Below are positions 16,439-24,591 of a stretch of DNA of 60,018 nt, in pieces (position 1 is the first letter of the stretch; every line of letters starts with the position of its first letter). This DNA is from Segatella copri. GTDB taxonomy: Bacteria > Bacteroidota > Bacteroidia > Bacteroidales > Bacteroidaceae. The notes below the pieces were generated by a model that worked only from the letters and a program-made list of their open reading frames with translations, was not told the DNA's origin and made no database searches. A program made the translations under genes and the position numbers. The stretch lies in assembly GCF_019127135.1 (NCBI RefSeq), contig NZ_JAHOEA010000022.1, positions 1-60,018 of the forward strand. The letters run 5' to 3'.

Positions 16439-17707
16439 ATGAATCAAGTTTCGGGTTTTATATTTCCTCCTGTTGGAGACGTTTCGGAATCTTATACAGA
16501 AATCTCCGAACTCTCTTCTAGCGGTTTCAATATCCTGCTCCGTGCCAAGCGCAATGGGCAGTGGTGGATATTGAAGGCGTTAGCTCCCGATGTATGTCAT
16601 GATTCAACCTACTTGCAGCTTCAGCAGAAAGAGTATGATATTCTGGCTCGCCTGGACCATCCGGGCATTGTAAAGGTAGAAGGTTTGGAAGAAGTTGAGG
16701 GCTATGGCAGATGTATCGTGATGGAATGGGTAGATGGAATGACGCTTGATGAATGGCTCGCCCATGAACATTCCTGCGCAGAGCGGAGCCAGATAGTCCG
16801 TCAGCTCTTGCTGGTGATGGAATATGTGCATGACCAGCAGATTGTGCATCGCGACTTAAAGCCTTCTAATATTATGGTAGCCCGGAATGGGGGAACCATC
16901 AAACTGATAGATTTCGGTTTGTCTGATGCCGACAGTTATGCTATTCTGAAAAGTCCAGCCGGTACAGATGGATACATTTCTCCTGAGCAGCAGAAGGATA
17001 GCACACCCGATGTGCGCAATGATATCTACAGTTTAGGTGTTATTCTGAAAGAGATGCACCTCGGACTGTCTTACCGCTGGGCGGCTAAGCATTGTCTCCG
17101 TCCTCTGGAGCAGCGCTATCCGAATGTTCATGCTTTGCGCATGCATATACAGTCGTATCAGCATCGTCTGATAACCATGGTTTGTATCTTCGTCTTCCTG
17201 GTGTTGGGAGCTTCGGGTGTTGCTATATATAATAAGGTGACAAAACCTGCCGAACTATACGATGTGGTTGCTCATTTTACGATAGGTAATCTGGAGTATA
17301 AATCGTGGGGTGGAGGACTGGTAACCGTATGTGCTGCCAACGAGAGAGATTCGGTTATAGAGATACCGCTCATGGTTAATTATCAGGGCATGAATTATCG
17401 TGTGGATGAGATTGAAGACAGTGCCTTTGCCGCACATCCTCTGCTCCGGCGGGTGATGCTGCCTGACAACCCGGATCTTCATGTAATGAAGCATATTTGT
17501 GATGACAGTCCGCAGCTGAAGAGCATCTCTTTCCGCTGTAAAACGCCACCTGCTCTAGGCAATGATATCTGGAAGGTGAAGATGTCCGATGTCTTTAAGT
17601 CCGCTTGCTTTGAGTATGTTGTGCTCTATGTGCCGGAAGGTAGTGCTGCGACTTACCGGCAGTCGGCATGGGGACGTTTCAAGAATATCAAGGAATATGA
17701 ATCTTGA
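16439..17707 (+). CDS. Transmembrane serine/threonine protein kinase with BspA-like extracytoplasmic domain
   Basis: 422 residues from ATG 16439; the frame continues 21 codons upstream but crosses the promoter. Residues 18-220 are a eukaryotic-type kinase: K46 (ILKAL), E65 (KEYDIL), HRDLKPSN at 137-144, IDFGLSD at 157-163 and GTDGYISPEQ in the activation segment. The glycine loop is degenerate (SSSGFNILLRA). One membrane helix at about 243-262 (TMVCIFVFLVLGASGVAIY) is followed by about 155 residues outside. That part has BspA/LRR_5-like pieces: DEIEDSAFAAHPLLRRVML, and the terminal VPEGSAATYRQSAWGRFKN typical of BspA repeat ends. Sensing of an envelope ligand is inferred. The substrate is unknown; the next gene is a candidate. 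Confidence 0.85.
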   Translation: MNQVSGFIFPPVGDVSESYTEISELSSSGFNILLRAKRNGQWWILKALAPDVCHDSTYLQLQQKEYDILARLDHPGIVKVEGLEEVEGYGRCIVMEWVDGMTLDEWLAHEHSCAERSQIVRQLLLVMEYVHDQQIVHRDLKPSNIMVARNGGTIKLIDFGLSDADSYAILKSPAGTDGYISPEQQKDSTPDVRNDIYSLGVILKEMHLGLSYRWAAKHCLRPLEQRYPNVHALRMHIQSYQHRLITMVCIFVFLVLGASGVAIYNKVTKPAELYDVVAHFTIGNLEYKSWGGGLVTVCAANERDSVIEIPLMVNYQGMNYRVDEIEDSAFAAHPLLRRVMLPDNPDLHVMKHICDDSPQLKSISFRCKTPPALGNDIWKVKMSDVFKSACFEYVVLYVPEGSAATYRQSAWGRFKNIKEYES

Positions 17708-17795
17708 TGTCGGACTCCTGTTGATGCACAGGCAGATAAAAATGGTCTGTGCGGTCAGGAAACGAACATATATTAACCGTTAATATAGAAATAGT

Positions 17796-18368
17796 ATGGT
17801 TGAAGATTATAGAAAAGAAGATTTTGAAAGACTCAAGTCTGAAGTCGAGACTCTTGTTGGACGAAAGATAGCTTCTCCTAAGGACTTCGCCTTCCTAATG
17901 CGCCAGATACACGGCTATACCCAGGAGACTATTTCGGTGAGCACGCTGAAACGTATGTGGGGGTATGTGAATAGCAATACCAAGCATAGCAAGTTTAATC
18001 TCGATTTGCTGTCTCGTATGGTAGGTTATGCTGGCTGGGATGCTTTTGTGCAGGGGCAGGATTCTGTAGCCTCCAGCCGGTTCTTTATGAAAAGCAAACT
18101 GATAGCCAATGCGCTGGATGTGGGCGAGCTAGTGAGATTGACCTGGCAGCCAGGACGTGTAGTTACTATCAGATATAAGGGAAATGATTCTTTCGAAGTG
18201 GTGGAGGTGCAGAATAGCAAACTCTCAGTAAATGATACTTTTACATGTCATCAGTTTGTGGCAGAAGAACCGCTTTATCTTTCTAATTTGAATCATCCTG
18301 GTGTTCCTCCGTGCAACTATGTGGCTGGACAGAACGGAGGTATTAAGTGGAACATTATTGACAAGTAG
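17796..18368 (+). CDS. Conserved Bacteroidota hypothetical protein with HTH-like N-terminus
   Basis: 190 residues, no signal peptide or membrane helix. The N-terminal 90 residues (SPKDFAFLMRQIHGYTQET, VSTLKRMWGYV, LDLLSRMVGYAGWDAF) form a block that recurs in many Bacteroidota proteins of unknown role and looks like a compact helical, possibly DNA-binding, domain. The C-terminal half is beta-rich (VRLTWQPGRVVTIRYKGND, then VEVQNSKLSVNDTFTCHQF). It lies 88 bases downstream of the kinase on the same strand, with the AT-rich palindromic TATTAACCGTTAATA just before it. A regulator phosphorylated by the kinase is possible but unsupported beyond proximity. Confidence 0.65.
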   Translation: MVEDYRKEDFERLKSEVETLVGRKIASPKDFAFLMRQIHGYTQETISVSTLKRMWGYVNSNTKHSKFNLDLLSRMVGYAGWDAFVQGQDSVASSRFFMKSKLIANALDVGELVRLTWQPGRVVTIRYKGNDSFEVVEVQNSKLSVNDTFTCHQFVAEEPLYLSNLNHPGVPPCNYVAGQNGGIKWNIIDK

Positions 18369-18414
18369 AAGGATTGATAAATATAAGATAGCCAACGAAA
18401 CTGTTGTCAAAAGA

Positions 18415-18456
18415 AATAGGGCATGAAGTTCACAATTCTGAACTTCATGCCCTATT
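18415..18456. terminator. Bidirectional terminator
   Basis: Perfect 18-bp inverted repeat, AATAGGGCATGAAGTTCA (18415-18432) and its complement (18439-18456), with loop CAATTC. It lies between the convergent hypothetical gene (+) and the Na/Pi symporter (-). Confidence 0.9.
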
Positions 18457-18489
18457 AACTTTTAACTATAAACTATTTGTTAACTCTCC

Positions 18490-20199
18490 CTAAGCTTCAT
18501 GCTGTCTTACACCCATGCGGGCCTCTACTACGTTTACTACGTAGTCGCCGAGCTTCTCGCATTCCTGGATGATATCCATATACATGGTACCGATGGCGTA
18601 GGTATAGAGATGGTTGTTTACATCGTTGATGTTCTGGCTCTTCAACTGATTGCGATAGTTGTTGATTTCGTTCTCGATGTTGAAAGAGAGGTTGGCATCG
18701 TTGTCTCCCTTATGACCTACGAGGGTGATGTTCATCTGGGTAAGGGCATTGTCGGTAAGCTCCATCATCTGATGCATGTGCTCATACTGTGAAGTGATGA
18801 AGTCTTCCTTGCCCTTGAAACGGCGGTTCAGCGTGCGGGCGATGTTGAAGCAGCTGTCACCGATACTCTCTATCTCAGAAATCTCACGGAGCATGGCGCG
18901 GATTTTTGCCTTGGTCTCGTCAGAAAGATGAGAATCGCTCACCTGGTCGAGATACTTGGCAATCTCTATCTCCATGTTGTCAGAGATGCCCTCGTATTTC
19001 TCGATGCGGCTATAGAGTTTTACAAACTTTTCTTCATTGGTCTCGCCAAGAAGCGTCTTCACCATGCCGAACATGCGCTGGATGCGCTCGGCAAAACAAT
19101 GGATTTCCTTCTGTGCCTCCAAGACAGAGATTTCCGGTGTCTTCATGATACCGCTCTGGATAAAGCGCAGGCGGAAGTCGTCCTCATCGGTATTCTTCTT
19201 AGGACGGATAATCTTGCATACCAGCTTCTCTATCTGTGGAATGAACCAAACCAGGATAAAGGTATTGGCGAGGTTGAAGGTGGTATGGAAGGCGGCAAGC
19301 ACAAAGGATAGCTTGGTTGCATTGGCTACGAAATGAGGATCAGTCTTCTCCATGGCATCGTCGAAACCTACCCAGCCGCAAACCAGATGGATGAACGGGT
19401 GGAATATGCAGAGTATCCAAAGCACACCGAAGATGTTGAATACCATGTGCGCCATCGCCGCTCTCCGGGCCTGGGTATTGGCGGTGAGCGCTGCCACGTT
19501 GGAGGTTACGGTTGTACCAATATTCTCACCCATCACAAGCGCAATGCCCTGATAGATTGGCAATACACCGGTAGAGCAGAGAATCATCGTAATCGCCATG
19601 ACGGCTGCCGAACTCTGTACGCACATAGTGAGTATACTACCGATAATCAGGAAGGTGATGGTAGTTTGGAAACTGTGAGGGTCGAAACTTGCGAAGAATT
19701 CAAGAACTGGCTGATTATGAGCCAGATCCATGTCGATACCGGTTTGGCGTAAAGTACCCAAACCGAGGAACATAAAGGATATACCGAAGATGAAGTCGCC
19801 GATAATCTTGCGCTTCTTGCTGTAAATCAGGATGATGGCGATGAAGAACGCCGGCCATACAAAATCTGTGATGTTAAACGAGAAACCGGCACTCATGATC
19901 CATGCGGTGAGCGTGGTTCCGATGTTGGCGCCCATGATAACGGAGATAGCCTGGGCTAGGGTAAGGAGACCTGCATTGACGAATGATACGGTCATCACCG
20001 TCGTGGCTGTAGAAGACTGCACCGCTGCGGTGATGAGCGTACCCGAGAGGATGCCCGTCAAACGATTGGTGGTCATGGTTCCTAACACATGGCGGAGCTG
20101 TGGTCCTGCCATCTTCTGCAAACTGTCGCTCATGGACTTCATACCGAACATCAGTAGGGCGAGTGCTCCAATAAGCTTAAAAAATATCCAAATCGACAT
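18490..20199 (-). CDS. Na+/Pi cotransporter family protein with C-terminal PhoU-like domain
   Basis: 569 residues. Two inverted membrane repeats carry the QSS signatures: TAAVQSSTATTVMTVSF (about residue 60) and TMCVQSSAAVMAITMIL (about 210), with GANIGTT and GENIGTT helix caps. From about residue 345 the chain is soluble and helical, a PhoU-like domain (about 370-560). It belongs to the NptA/YjbB group that carries phosphate with sodium; several bacterial members export rather than import phosphate. The N-terminal MSIWIFFKLIGALALLMFGMK is the usual opening. It stands alone between a bidirectional terminator and the divergent uridine kinase gene. Confidence 0.92.
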   Translation of the reverse strand: MSIWIFFKLIGALALLMFGMKSMSDSLQKMAGPQLRHVLGTMTTNRLTGILSGTLITAAVQSSTATTVMTVSFVNAGLLTLAQAISVIMGANIGTTLTAWIMSAGFSFNITDFVWPAFFIAIILIYSKKRKIIGDFIFGISFMFLGLGTLRQTGIDMDLAHNQPVLEFFASFDPHSFQTTITFLIIGSILTMCVQSSAAVMAITMILCSTGVLPIYQGIALVMGENIGTTVTSNVAALTANTQARRAAMAHMVFNIFGVLWILCIFHPFIHLVCGWVGFDDAMEKTDPHFVANATKLSFVLAAFHTTFNLANTFILVWFIPQIEKLVCKIIRPKKNTDEDDFRLRFIQSGIMKTPEISVLEAQKEIHCFAERIQRMFGMVKTLLGETNEEKFVKLYSRIEKYEGISDNMEIEIAKYLDQVSDSHLSDETKAKIRAMLREISEIESIGDSCFNIARTLNRRFKGKEDFITSQYEHMHQMMELTDNALTQMNITLVGHKGDNDANLSFNIENEINNYRNQLKSQNINDVNNHLYTYAIGTMYMDIIQECEKLGDYVVNVVEARMGVRQHEA

Positions 20200-20370
20200 A
20201 TAATAACTTAATTAATGTTGTCAAATACATCAAGTTTCCGAATTTCTTCGTAACTTTACACTCTGTAGGCGTCTCTCTTCTAAAAAGAGTAAGCCGATGC
20301 TCAAAAAGCACCTTCGGGGGCTTCGAGAGCTGGTAGATTAGTTTAATTTTGTAACATAGTTTTAATACAA

Positions 20371-22032
20371 ATGAAACAAGTAATTCAAATCCGTTGCAAA
20401 AATAATAAAAAATCTCAGAAAGTAGAAATCGGAAGCACACTTTTTGATATTTTTTCAGCATTTGACCTCAAAATGACCCACGGACCGGTGTCTGCAAGGG
20501 TAAATAACAAGGTTGAAGGCATGCATTATCGTGTTTATAATTCTAAAGATGTAGAATTTCTTGATATGACTTCTTCATCCGGTTCACGTGCATATACCCG
20601 TACCCTCTTCTTTGTTCTCTGCAAGGCGGTACAGGACATTTATCCTGCTACAGATGTGGTGATTGACATTCCCGTATCGAATGGTTTCTACGTAGATATT
20701 CGCCTGGGCAGACCTGTTGTTGATGAAGATGTGAACATTATTCGCCGTCGCATGCAGGAGATTATCGATGCCAGGATGCCGATACGCCGGTTCACCGTGC
20801 CTACCGAAGAGGCTGTTGCGCTGTTCCAGGAGAAAGGGGATGTTGAGAAGGTGAAACTGCTCAAGACATCGGGCTCTATCTATACTACCTATTATAAAAT
20901 AGGTGATTATGTAGATTATTACTACGGCACGCTGCTCACCAATACCTCGCAGCTTTATCTCTTCGGACTGGAGAAATATTATGATGGCATGCTCCTGCGC
21001 ATTCCTTCGCTCAAGAACCCGGATGTGCTGGGCGAAATGACCCGACAGGACAAGATGTTTGAGATATTCAAGGAGCATCATCGCTGGCAGAGTATCCTGG
21101 GCATCAGAACCATAGGTGATTTTAACCAGGCGATAGATGCCAATCATGCTACCGATATCATCAATATCAGCGAGGCGCTGCAGGAGAAGAAAATTGCCAA
21201 GATTGCTGAGGAGATAGCCAGCCGCAAGGGGGTGAAACTGGTACTGCTGGCAGGTCCTTCTTCTTCGGGCAAGACCACTTCGTGCAAGCGCCTGAGCATA
21301 CAGCTTGCCGTAAACGGACTGAAACCGCTCCAGATTTCGCTCGATGATTATTTCGTAGATAGGGAGAAAACGCCGAAGGATGCTTCGGGCGAATATGATT
21401 ATGAGAGCATTTATGCCCTGGATCTCGATTTGATCAACGAGCAGTTCAACGCCCTCTTCCGTGGTGAGGAGGTAGAATTGCCGAAGTATGATTTCCAGAG
21501 CGGAAAGAGTAAAAAGAGCGGCAACAGGTTGAAGATGACCGATAACAATGTGCTGGTGGTAGAGGGTATTCATGCATTAAACCCTGAACTGACGGCCCAC
21601 ATCCCACAGGAGCAGATATTCAGAGTATATGCTTCGGCGCTGACCACGATTCTTCTGGATAATCACAATTATATCCCGACAACAGACAACCGTTTGCTCC
21701 GCCGTATCATCCGCGATAACAAATATCGTGGTGTCTCTGCCCAGGAAACCATTCATCGCTGGCCTTCGGTAAGGGCAGGTGAGAACAAGTGGATATTCCC
21801 GTTCCAGGAGAATGCCGATGCGATGCTCAATACGGCGATGCTTTATGAACTGGCTGTAATCAAGATGCAGGCAGAGCCGCTGCTGCAGCAGGTTCCGGAG
21901 AATTGCGAGGAATATGCTGAGGCTTACCGGTTGCTTAAGTTCCTGAAATACTTCAAGGGTATACCTTATAATAATCTGCCGCCTACTTCGCTTCTGCGAG
22001 AGTTCCTGGGGGGCAGCTCATTCCATTATTAA
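20371..22032 (+). CDS. TGS-domain uridine kinase family nucleoside kinase
   Basis: 553 residues. The first 60 residues are a TGS-like beta-grasp domain (KVEIGSTLFDIFSAF). Residues 65-220 resemble the threonyl/alanyl-tRNA-synthetase second additional domain, and the C-terminal 270 residues are a PRK/uridine-kinase P-loop domain: LLAGPSSSGKTTSCKRLS (about 290-307), ISLDDYFVDREKTPKD and VVEGIHALNP. This TGS-SAD-Udk architecture is common in Bacteroidota and Clostridia and is annotated as uridine kinase; whether it acts on free uridine is not established. The 170-base leader contains small hairpins, including one with a TTCG tetraloop (20306-20323), and a TAATTTTG at 20343-20350. Its 3' end is duplicated at 22719-22789. 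Confidence 0.88.
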   Translation: MKQVIQIRCKNNKKSQKVEIGSTLFDIFSAFDLKMTHGPVSARVNNKVEGMHYRVYNSKDVEFLDMTSSSGSRAYTRTLFFVLCKAVQDIYPATDVVIDIPVSNGFYVDIRLGRPVVDEDVNIIRRRMQEIIDARMPIRRFTVPTEEAVALFQEKGDVEKVKLLKTSGSIYTTYYKIGDYVDYYYGTLLTNTSQLYLFGLEKYYDGMLLRIPSLKNPDVLGEMTRQDKMFEIFKEHHRWQSILGIRTIGDFNQAIDANHATDIINISEALQEKKIAKIAEEIASRKGVKLVLLAGPSSSGKTTSCKRLSIQLAVNGLKPLQISLDDYFVDREKTPKDASGEYDYESIYALDLDLINEQFNALFRGEEVELPKYDFQSGKSKKSGNRLKMTDNNVLVVEGIHALNPELTAHIPQEQIFRVYASALTTILLDNHNYIPTTDNRLLRRIIRDNKYRGVSAQETIHRWPSVRAGENKWIFPFQENADAMLNTAMLYELAVIKMQAEPLLQQVPENCEEYAEAYRLLKFLKYFKGIPYNNLPPTSLLREFLGGSSFHY

Positions 22033-22035
22033 AGG
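21965..22035 (+). repeat. Direct repeat copy A: 3' end of the uridine kinase gene
   Basis: 71 bases covering the last 22 codons, the stop and three following bases. It aligns without gaps to 22719-22789, with about six mismatches. Confidence 0.9.
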
Positions 22036-22046
22036 GTAGCTTATCA

Positions 22047-22096
22047 AAAAAGTCCAAAGATAGTTTTCAAACCAGATTTCTTTCTTTGGACTTTTT
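22047..22096 (+). terminator. Terminator of the uridine kinase gene
   Basis: Arms AAAAAGTCCAAAGA (ending at 22060) and TCTTTGGACTTTTT (22083-22096), with a 22-base loop. It also serves as the T-rich end for transcription from the left; the lipoprotein gene ends ten bases further on. Confidence 0.75.
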
Positions 22097-22105
22097 CTTT
22101 AAAGG

Positions 22106-22573
22106 CTATGGCTCTATTATTGGGTATTGTAATTTGATGTTTGGCTTATCCTCTTTGTCGATAAGATATGCGACATTCCATCTTTGCATCACATTTGTAA
22201 AGTTCTGTTCTATATGGATGGATAGAATTTTGCAACTTTCTGTTGACGTCAAGGAACTCTCTAGTTTGGCTATCCCATGTGTTGATTCTCCTTGTATGTA
22301 GATTAGCGTGTATTTTAGAAAGTTCACTTCTGGTAGTTCTATTTTTGTGTCAGGTTTTGCGCTACTTACACAATTCTTGAAATACTTTTCAAAGTCATCT
22401 TTCGTATTTATGGTAAGGATCTGATTATCTGGAGTCTCTATCATCACATCGGTAGGAATCTCATACTTTCTATATGACGCAGTATTTTCATCGTTGTTAG
22501 AACAACCTGCCATTAATGTTAAAATGCAGCTTAATATTGCTGATATTATTGTACTTCTCATAATCTTTTTCAT
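22106..22573 (-). CDS. Small lipoprotein, orphan
   Basis: 155 residues from the ATG complement at 22571-22573 (MKKIMRSTIISAILSC). Signal peptide with lipobox LMAGC at about residues 20-24, followed by acidic SNNDENTAS, so probably lipidated and exported. The mature part has no motif that I recognise; it has alternating beta-rich stretches (ILTINTKDDFEKYF, FLKYTLIYIQGESTHGIAKLESS). A TATATTTG -7 element on the minus strand is at 22611-22618. The gene lies between two copies of the uridine kinase 3' end and is therefore probably a recent arrival; its base composition is more AT-rich than that of its neighbours. Confidence 0.75.
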   Translation of the reverse strand: MKKIMRSTIISAILSCILTLMAGCSNNDENTASYRKYEIPTDVMIETPDNQILTINTKDDFEKYFKNCVSSAKPDTKIELPEVNFLKYTLIYIQGESTHGIAKLESSLTSTESCKILSIHIEQNFTNVMQRWNVAYLIDKEDKPNIKLQYPIIEP

Positions 22574-22718
22574 ACGTTTGACATTTTTGTTAATAATTAA
22601 ATTATGGGTGCAAATATACAAGATTAATTTAAAACGAACTTTGTCTTATGTAACAAAAACTTTTCCTATTTTATCGTCTGTGCGCTTGACGATACGATTT
22701 TTGTTCTAAAAGAGCGCA

Positions 22719-22789
22719 CTTATAATAATATGCCGCCTACTTTGCTTCTGCGAGAGTTCCTGGGAGGTAGTTCGTTCCATTATTAAAGG
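22719..22789 (+). repeat. Direct repeat copy B: displaced second copy of the uridine kinase 3' end
   Basis: Reads YNNMPPTLLLREFLGGSSFHY then TAA in the kinase frame. Compared with copy A, four of about six differences are synonymous and two change an amino acid (L to M, S to L). There is no kinase sequence upstream of 22719, so this is a fragment only. Confidence 0.9.
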
Positions 22790-22808
22790 TTTTATCTTTC
22801 GGAGATAA

Positions 22809-22891
22809 GTTGGCTGTTTGAGTAGGACAGCCAACTGGCAGAAGCCGGACAGCCGACTAGCGCCTTATCCGCTAGTCGGCTGTTTGTCTTT
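22809..22891 (+). terminator. Two hairpins after the displaced kinase 3' end
   Basis: Hairpin 1: GTTGGCTGT (22809-22817) with ACAGCCAAC (22827-22835). Hairpin 2: a perfect 14-bp stem, ACAGCCGACTAGCG (22849-22862) and its complement (22870-22883), then TTGTCTTT. The second is a good intrinsic terminator, possibly the kinase gene's original one, displaced with copy B. Confidence 0.8.
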
Positions 22892-22965
22892 AACAGTCCT
22901 CGGAAATGGGTTTATCTGATTTCCTTTTAGGCATCTGATTTTCTTTTTTATGCAATAGACGAAAA

Positions 22966-23484
22966 ACTCTTCACTCTTCACCAAATGCTCCGAAACCTCT
23001 GTGTTTATCGGCATTCCGAGGGGTGAAGAGTGTTCGGGCACTCTTCACCCACTCTTCACCACTCTTCACCACTCTTCACCTTCTGTTGTAGCGGTCTTGT
23101 ACCTCTTTTTAATTGCACTTTCTTAAGTTTTGCCCCACACGCCCTGAAGGGGCAGAAACTCCTAGCCCAGGGCATCGCCCTGGGTAATTACGGACGCAAC
23201 CCTGTCGCCCTGTAAGGGCAAAAGCTTTAAAACTCCAGGCAAAACATAAAGCTTTTGCCCTTACAGGGCGCCTTGCTGATTGCTATTATACCCAGGGCGA
23301 TGCCCTGGGCTAGGAGCTTTTGGGCCTTCAGCCCGTTCTTGACCATACTAAAGAGATTCTAGTCTTTTTTATGTCTGTCGGTGAAGAGTGGTGAAGAGTG
23401 GGTGAAGAGATACAAATAACTCTTCACCCCTCGGAATGCCGATAAACACAGGGGTTTCGGGCCGAAAGGTGAAGAGTGAAGAGT
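22966..23484. repeat. 519-bp nested inverted-repeat element (REP/MITE-like)
   Basis: Outer arms are perfect over 17 bases (22966-22982 and 23468-23484) and continue imperfectly to about 23031 and 23417. The next layer holds runs of ACTCTTCACC on the left (23040-23080) and GGTGAAGAGT on the right (23380-23408). The inner layer pairs 23141-23228 with 23247-23335 and contains the small palindromes CCCAGGGCATCGCCCTGGG and its mate, and CGCCCTGTAAGGGC with its mate. No ORF is credible. It fills most of the gap between the displaced kinase end and upp. The short GC-rich palindromes resemble intergenic REP-like sequences seen in Bacteroidota. Confidence 0.85.
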
Positions 23485-23543
23485 ATTTCAGAGTAGAGTT
23501 GCTATACTTTTTATATAGCGTACGAATTTATAAAGCCTGTGGC

Positions 23544-24203
23544 TTAGAGCTTGCTGCCATAGCACAAGTCGCCGGCGTCGCCGAAGCCTGGCACGATGTA
23601 CTTATGCTCGTTCAACCCCTCATCAATAGAGGCACACCAGATGGTAGTCTTGTCCTCTGGGAAGGTTTTCTTGATGTGCTCAATGCCCTCAGGTGCAGCG
23701 AGAACACAGGCAATGTGGATATGTTTAGGATTGCCCTTGGTGAGAAAAGCCTTCATACCCATCTCCATGCTGATACCTGTGGCAAGCATAGGGTCGGCAA
23801 TGATGAGCACCTTATCAGTAAGATCAGGTGTGGCGAGGTATTCGATATGTACGCCCACCTCAGTATGCTCCTTGTTGGTATACTCGCGATAGGCACTCAC
23901 AAAGGCATTGCCAGAGTGGTCGAAAATATTGAGGAAACCTTCGTGGAAAGGAAGTCCGGCACGGAATATAGTACCGATGACAATCTTTTCGGTAGGAAGA
24001 TTAACCTGGGCCACACCGAGCGGTGTAGTCACCTCAGTCTTTTCGTAATTAAGAGTCTTTGATATTTCAAAGGCTTCATACTCACCGATTCTCATAATGT
24101 TGTTGCGGAAGAGCAGTCGGTTCTTTTGATAATCGCAGTCACGCATCTCTGCCAGATAGCGGTTGATGATGCAATTGTGCTCGCTTAAATTATTTATCTT
24201 CAT
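23544..24203 (-). CDS. upp: Uracil phosphoribosyltransferase
   Basis: 219 residues from the ATG complement at 24201-24203; upstream in-frame codons run into the promoter. The PRPP loop is VLIIADPMLATGISMEMGM (about residues 136-154), RAGLPFHEGFLNIF is the conserved dimer/active-site segment, and CASIDEGLNEHKYIVPGFGDAGD is the uracil-binding C-terminus. It salvages uracil to UMP. The uridine kinase-like gene and upp flank the repeat region, and both concern pyrimidine salvage, though they are separately transcribed. Confidence 0.96.
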   Translation of the reverse strand: MKINNLSEHNCIINRYLAEMRDCDYQKNRLLFRNNIMRIGEYEAFEISKTLNYEKTEVTTPLGVAQVNLPTEKIVIGTIFRAGLPFHEGFLNIFDHSGNAFVSAYREYTNKEHTEVGVHIEYLATPDLTDKVLIIADPMLATGISMEMGMKAFLTKGNPKHIHIACVLAAPEGIEHIKKTFPEDKTTIWCASIDEGLNEHKYIVPGFGDAGDLCYGSKL

Positions 24204-24221
24204 ATAGTTGTAGTTTTTCTG

Positions 24222-24252
24222 CAAAGATATAACAAATCTCGGAAACGGCAAA
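24222..24252 (-). promoter_or_regulatory. upp promoter
   Basis: Minus strand: TTTG (24249-24252), 19-bp spacer, TATCTTTG (24222-24229). The predicted leader is about 14 bases. Confidence 0.75.
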
Positions 24253-24346
24253 ATGTTTGGGCAATTATTTTCTCTCTGGAGGAATGAAAGAACATGTTAC
24301 TATCTTATTTTTCCTTCAAATATCCTCTTATATATAAATAGGTGTA

Positions 24347-24383
24347 AATCTCTGCTTGTTTTTCTCTAAGCAGAGATTTTTTG
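24347..24383 (+). terminator. Hairpin with T run in the upp-pckA intergenic region
   Basis: AAATCTCTGCTT (24347-24358) pairs with AAGCAGAGATTT (24368-24379), followed by TTTTGC. It lies upstream of the pckA promoter, so it may insulate pckA from an unseen transcript or be a relic. Otherwise the gap 24253-24591 holds only the two promoters and an AT-rich TATATATAAATAGGT motif (24330-24344). Confidence 0.6.
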
Positions 24384-24477
24384 CAAAGTCAACGTGGCAA
24401 ATGTCGGTCGAATCGGCTTTTTTTTAAGTTCTTTAACCTAAAAAGCTTTTAAAAAGAAAGAATAATACCTAAGAATC

Positions 24478-24508
24478 TTTGCTATAAAACATATTTTTCG
24501 TAACTTTG
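24478..24508 (+). promoter_or_regulatory. pckA promoter
   Basis: TTTG (24478-24481), 19-bp spacer, TAACTTTG (24501-24508); the predicted 5' leader is about 78 bases. It matches the Bacteroidota housekeeping consensus. Confidence 0.8.
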
Positions 24509-24591
24509 CGGCGGTTTTGGGAGAATGATGATTTCTTCTGTCAACCAAGGTAAAAAGAAATTATTCACAACTTAAATACATTTAAAATAAA

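Noticed and set aside
22966..23484. Palindromic region as a replication origin or dif site
   Set aside because: No DnaA-box cluster and no adjacent dnaA or typical 28-bp dif-like sequence was seen; short GC-rich palindromes fit dispersed repeats better.
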